A stretch of 33,802 nucleotides of DNA. It comes from an uncultured Acetatifactor sp. Lineage in GTDB: Bacteria; Bacillota; Clostridia; Lachnospirales; Lachnospiraceae. The stretch is from assembly GCA_934426825.1 (NCBI GenBank), contig CAKRYI010000024.1:1-33802 (forward strand), read 5' to 3'. The position numbers and the translations under genes are program-made. The notes under the pieces were generated by a model. The model did not search any database. It had not been told where the DNA came from and worked only from the letters and a program-made list of their open reading frames with translations. Shown piece after piece: positions 33,585-33,802 of this stretch (position 1 is the stretch's first letter; the number at the start of each line of letters is the position of its first letter).

Positions 33585-33680
33585 AAGCGCGAGACGGCGC
33601 ACGAGGTCCGGTGGACCTCGGCCTGCGCGGACCGGAGCGGAGCGTAGACATCGAACCTTCGAGCCCGGTCAGGGCTCGAT
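33585..33680. repeat. GC-rich structured element sharing the tRNA 3' end sequence
   Basis: A compact GC-rich block in an AT-rich setting. It begins with AAGCGCGAGACGG, the same bases as the 3' end of the tRNA-Gly on this strand. It contains the hairpins CGAGGTCC-GGT-GGACCTCG (33602-33620), enclosed by GCGCA and TGCGC, and TCGAGCCC-GGTCA-GGGCTCGA (about 33659-33679), with ATCGAACC, the complement of a T-loop motif, between them. It does not fold as a tRNA. It may be a tRNA-linked repeat or a remnant of insertion at the tRNA. Confidence 0.55.
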
Positions 33681-33721
33681 AATAAAAAAGAGCGATGCTT
33701 TAAGCATCACTCTTTTTTATT
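33679..33721 (-). terminator. Terminator of the tRNA-Gly transcript
   Basis: On the minus strand AATAAAAAAGAGTGATGCTT pairs with its complement, with one T-G wobble, around a short loop, ending in CTCTTTTTTATT. The wobble pairs only in this orientation, so it serves the tRNA, whose 3' end is six bases upstream. Confidence 0.8.
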
Positions 33722-33726
33722 ATGAA

Positions 33727-33798
<72 letters not shown>

Positions 33799-33802
33799 AT
33801 AT

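Overview
The window looks like chromosomal DNA from a Gram-positive gut Clostridium relative, most likely a Lachnospiraceae member. The support is the strong AGGAGG-type ribosome binding sites, many short lipoprotein signal peptides, a PadR/DUF2812-type pair, TspO, DegV and DUF3048-type proteins, and the mixed moderate-GC and AT-rich composition. No rRNA, CRISPR array, prophage or complete insertion sequence is visible. One tRNA-Gly(GCC) lies at the right edge.

Layout. 1-5.6 kb: a C-terminally truncated MATE transporter next to a possible new gene start at the left edge, a divergent intact MATE transporter, a Lon-like AAA+ ATPase without a protease domain, and a convergent AAA/DUF4143-type ATPase. 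5.7-12.2 kb: a tight co-directional run of ABC ATPase, large FtsX-type permease, heptad-repeat lipoprotein, MscS channel and a membrane-anchored InlB-type repeat protein. 12.2-15.4 kb: a PadR-type regulator with a consensus promoter inside a perfect 21-bp inverted repeat, its overlapping DUF2812-type membrane partner, a GNAT protein with an odd Gly/Met tail, a Gfo/Idh-type oxidoreductase and TspO. 15.7-19.8 kb: a five-gene run of LOR-domain membrane protein, lipoprotein, small unknown protein, paralogous lipoprotein with a C-terminal membrane helix, and a PrsW-type intramembrane protease, closed by a perfect hairpin.

19.9-25.4 kb is AT-richer and looks like an accessory island: two orphan lipoproteins, a NYN/PIN-like nuclease candidate, an unknown protein, a patch of decayed gene fragments and a HigBA-type toxin-antitoxin pair with a palindromic operator. 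One decayed fragment resembles the start of the tyrosine phosphatase gene found intact on the other side of the toxin-antitoxin pair. 25.5-31.9 kb returns to ordinary composition: LMW tyrosine phosphatase, zinc-ribbon membrane protein with a TPM-domain partner, DegV, a DUF3048 lipoprotein and a DUF3810-type metallopeptidase. 32.0-33.8 kb holds an AT-rich SLH-like lipoprotein, a GC-rich structured element sharing sequence with the tRNA 3' end, and the tRNA-Gly with its terminator.

The most promising functional units are the PrsW cluster, where the protease directly follows a lipoprotein carrying a C-terminal membrane helix, and the ABC/heptad-repeat/MscS/InlB-repeat run, which reads as an envelope stress or export module. 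Functions are inferred from motifs and family memory only; no database search was possible.
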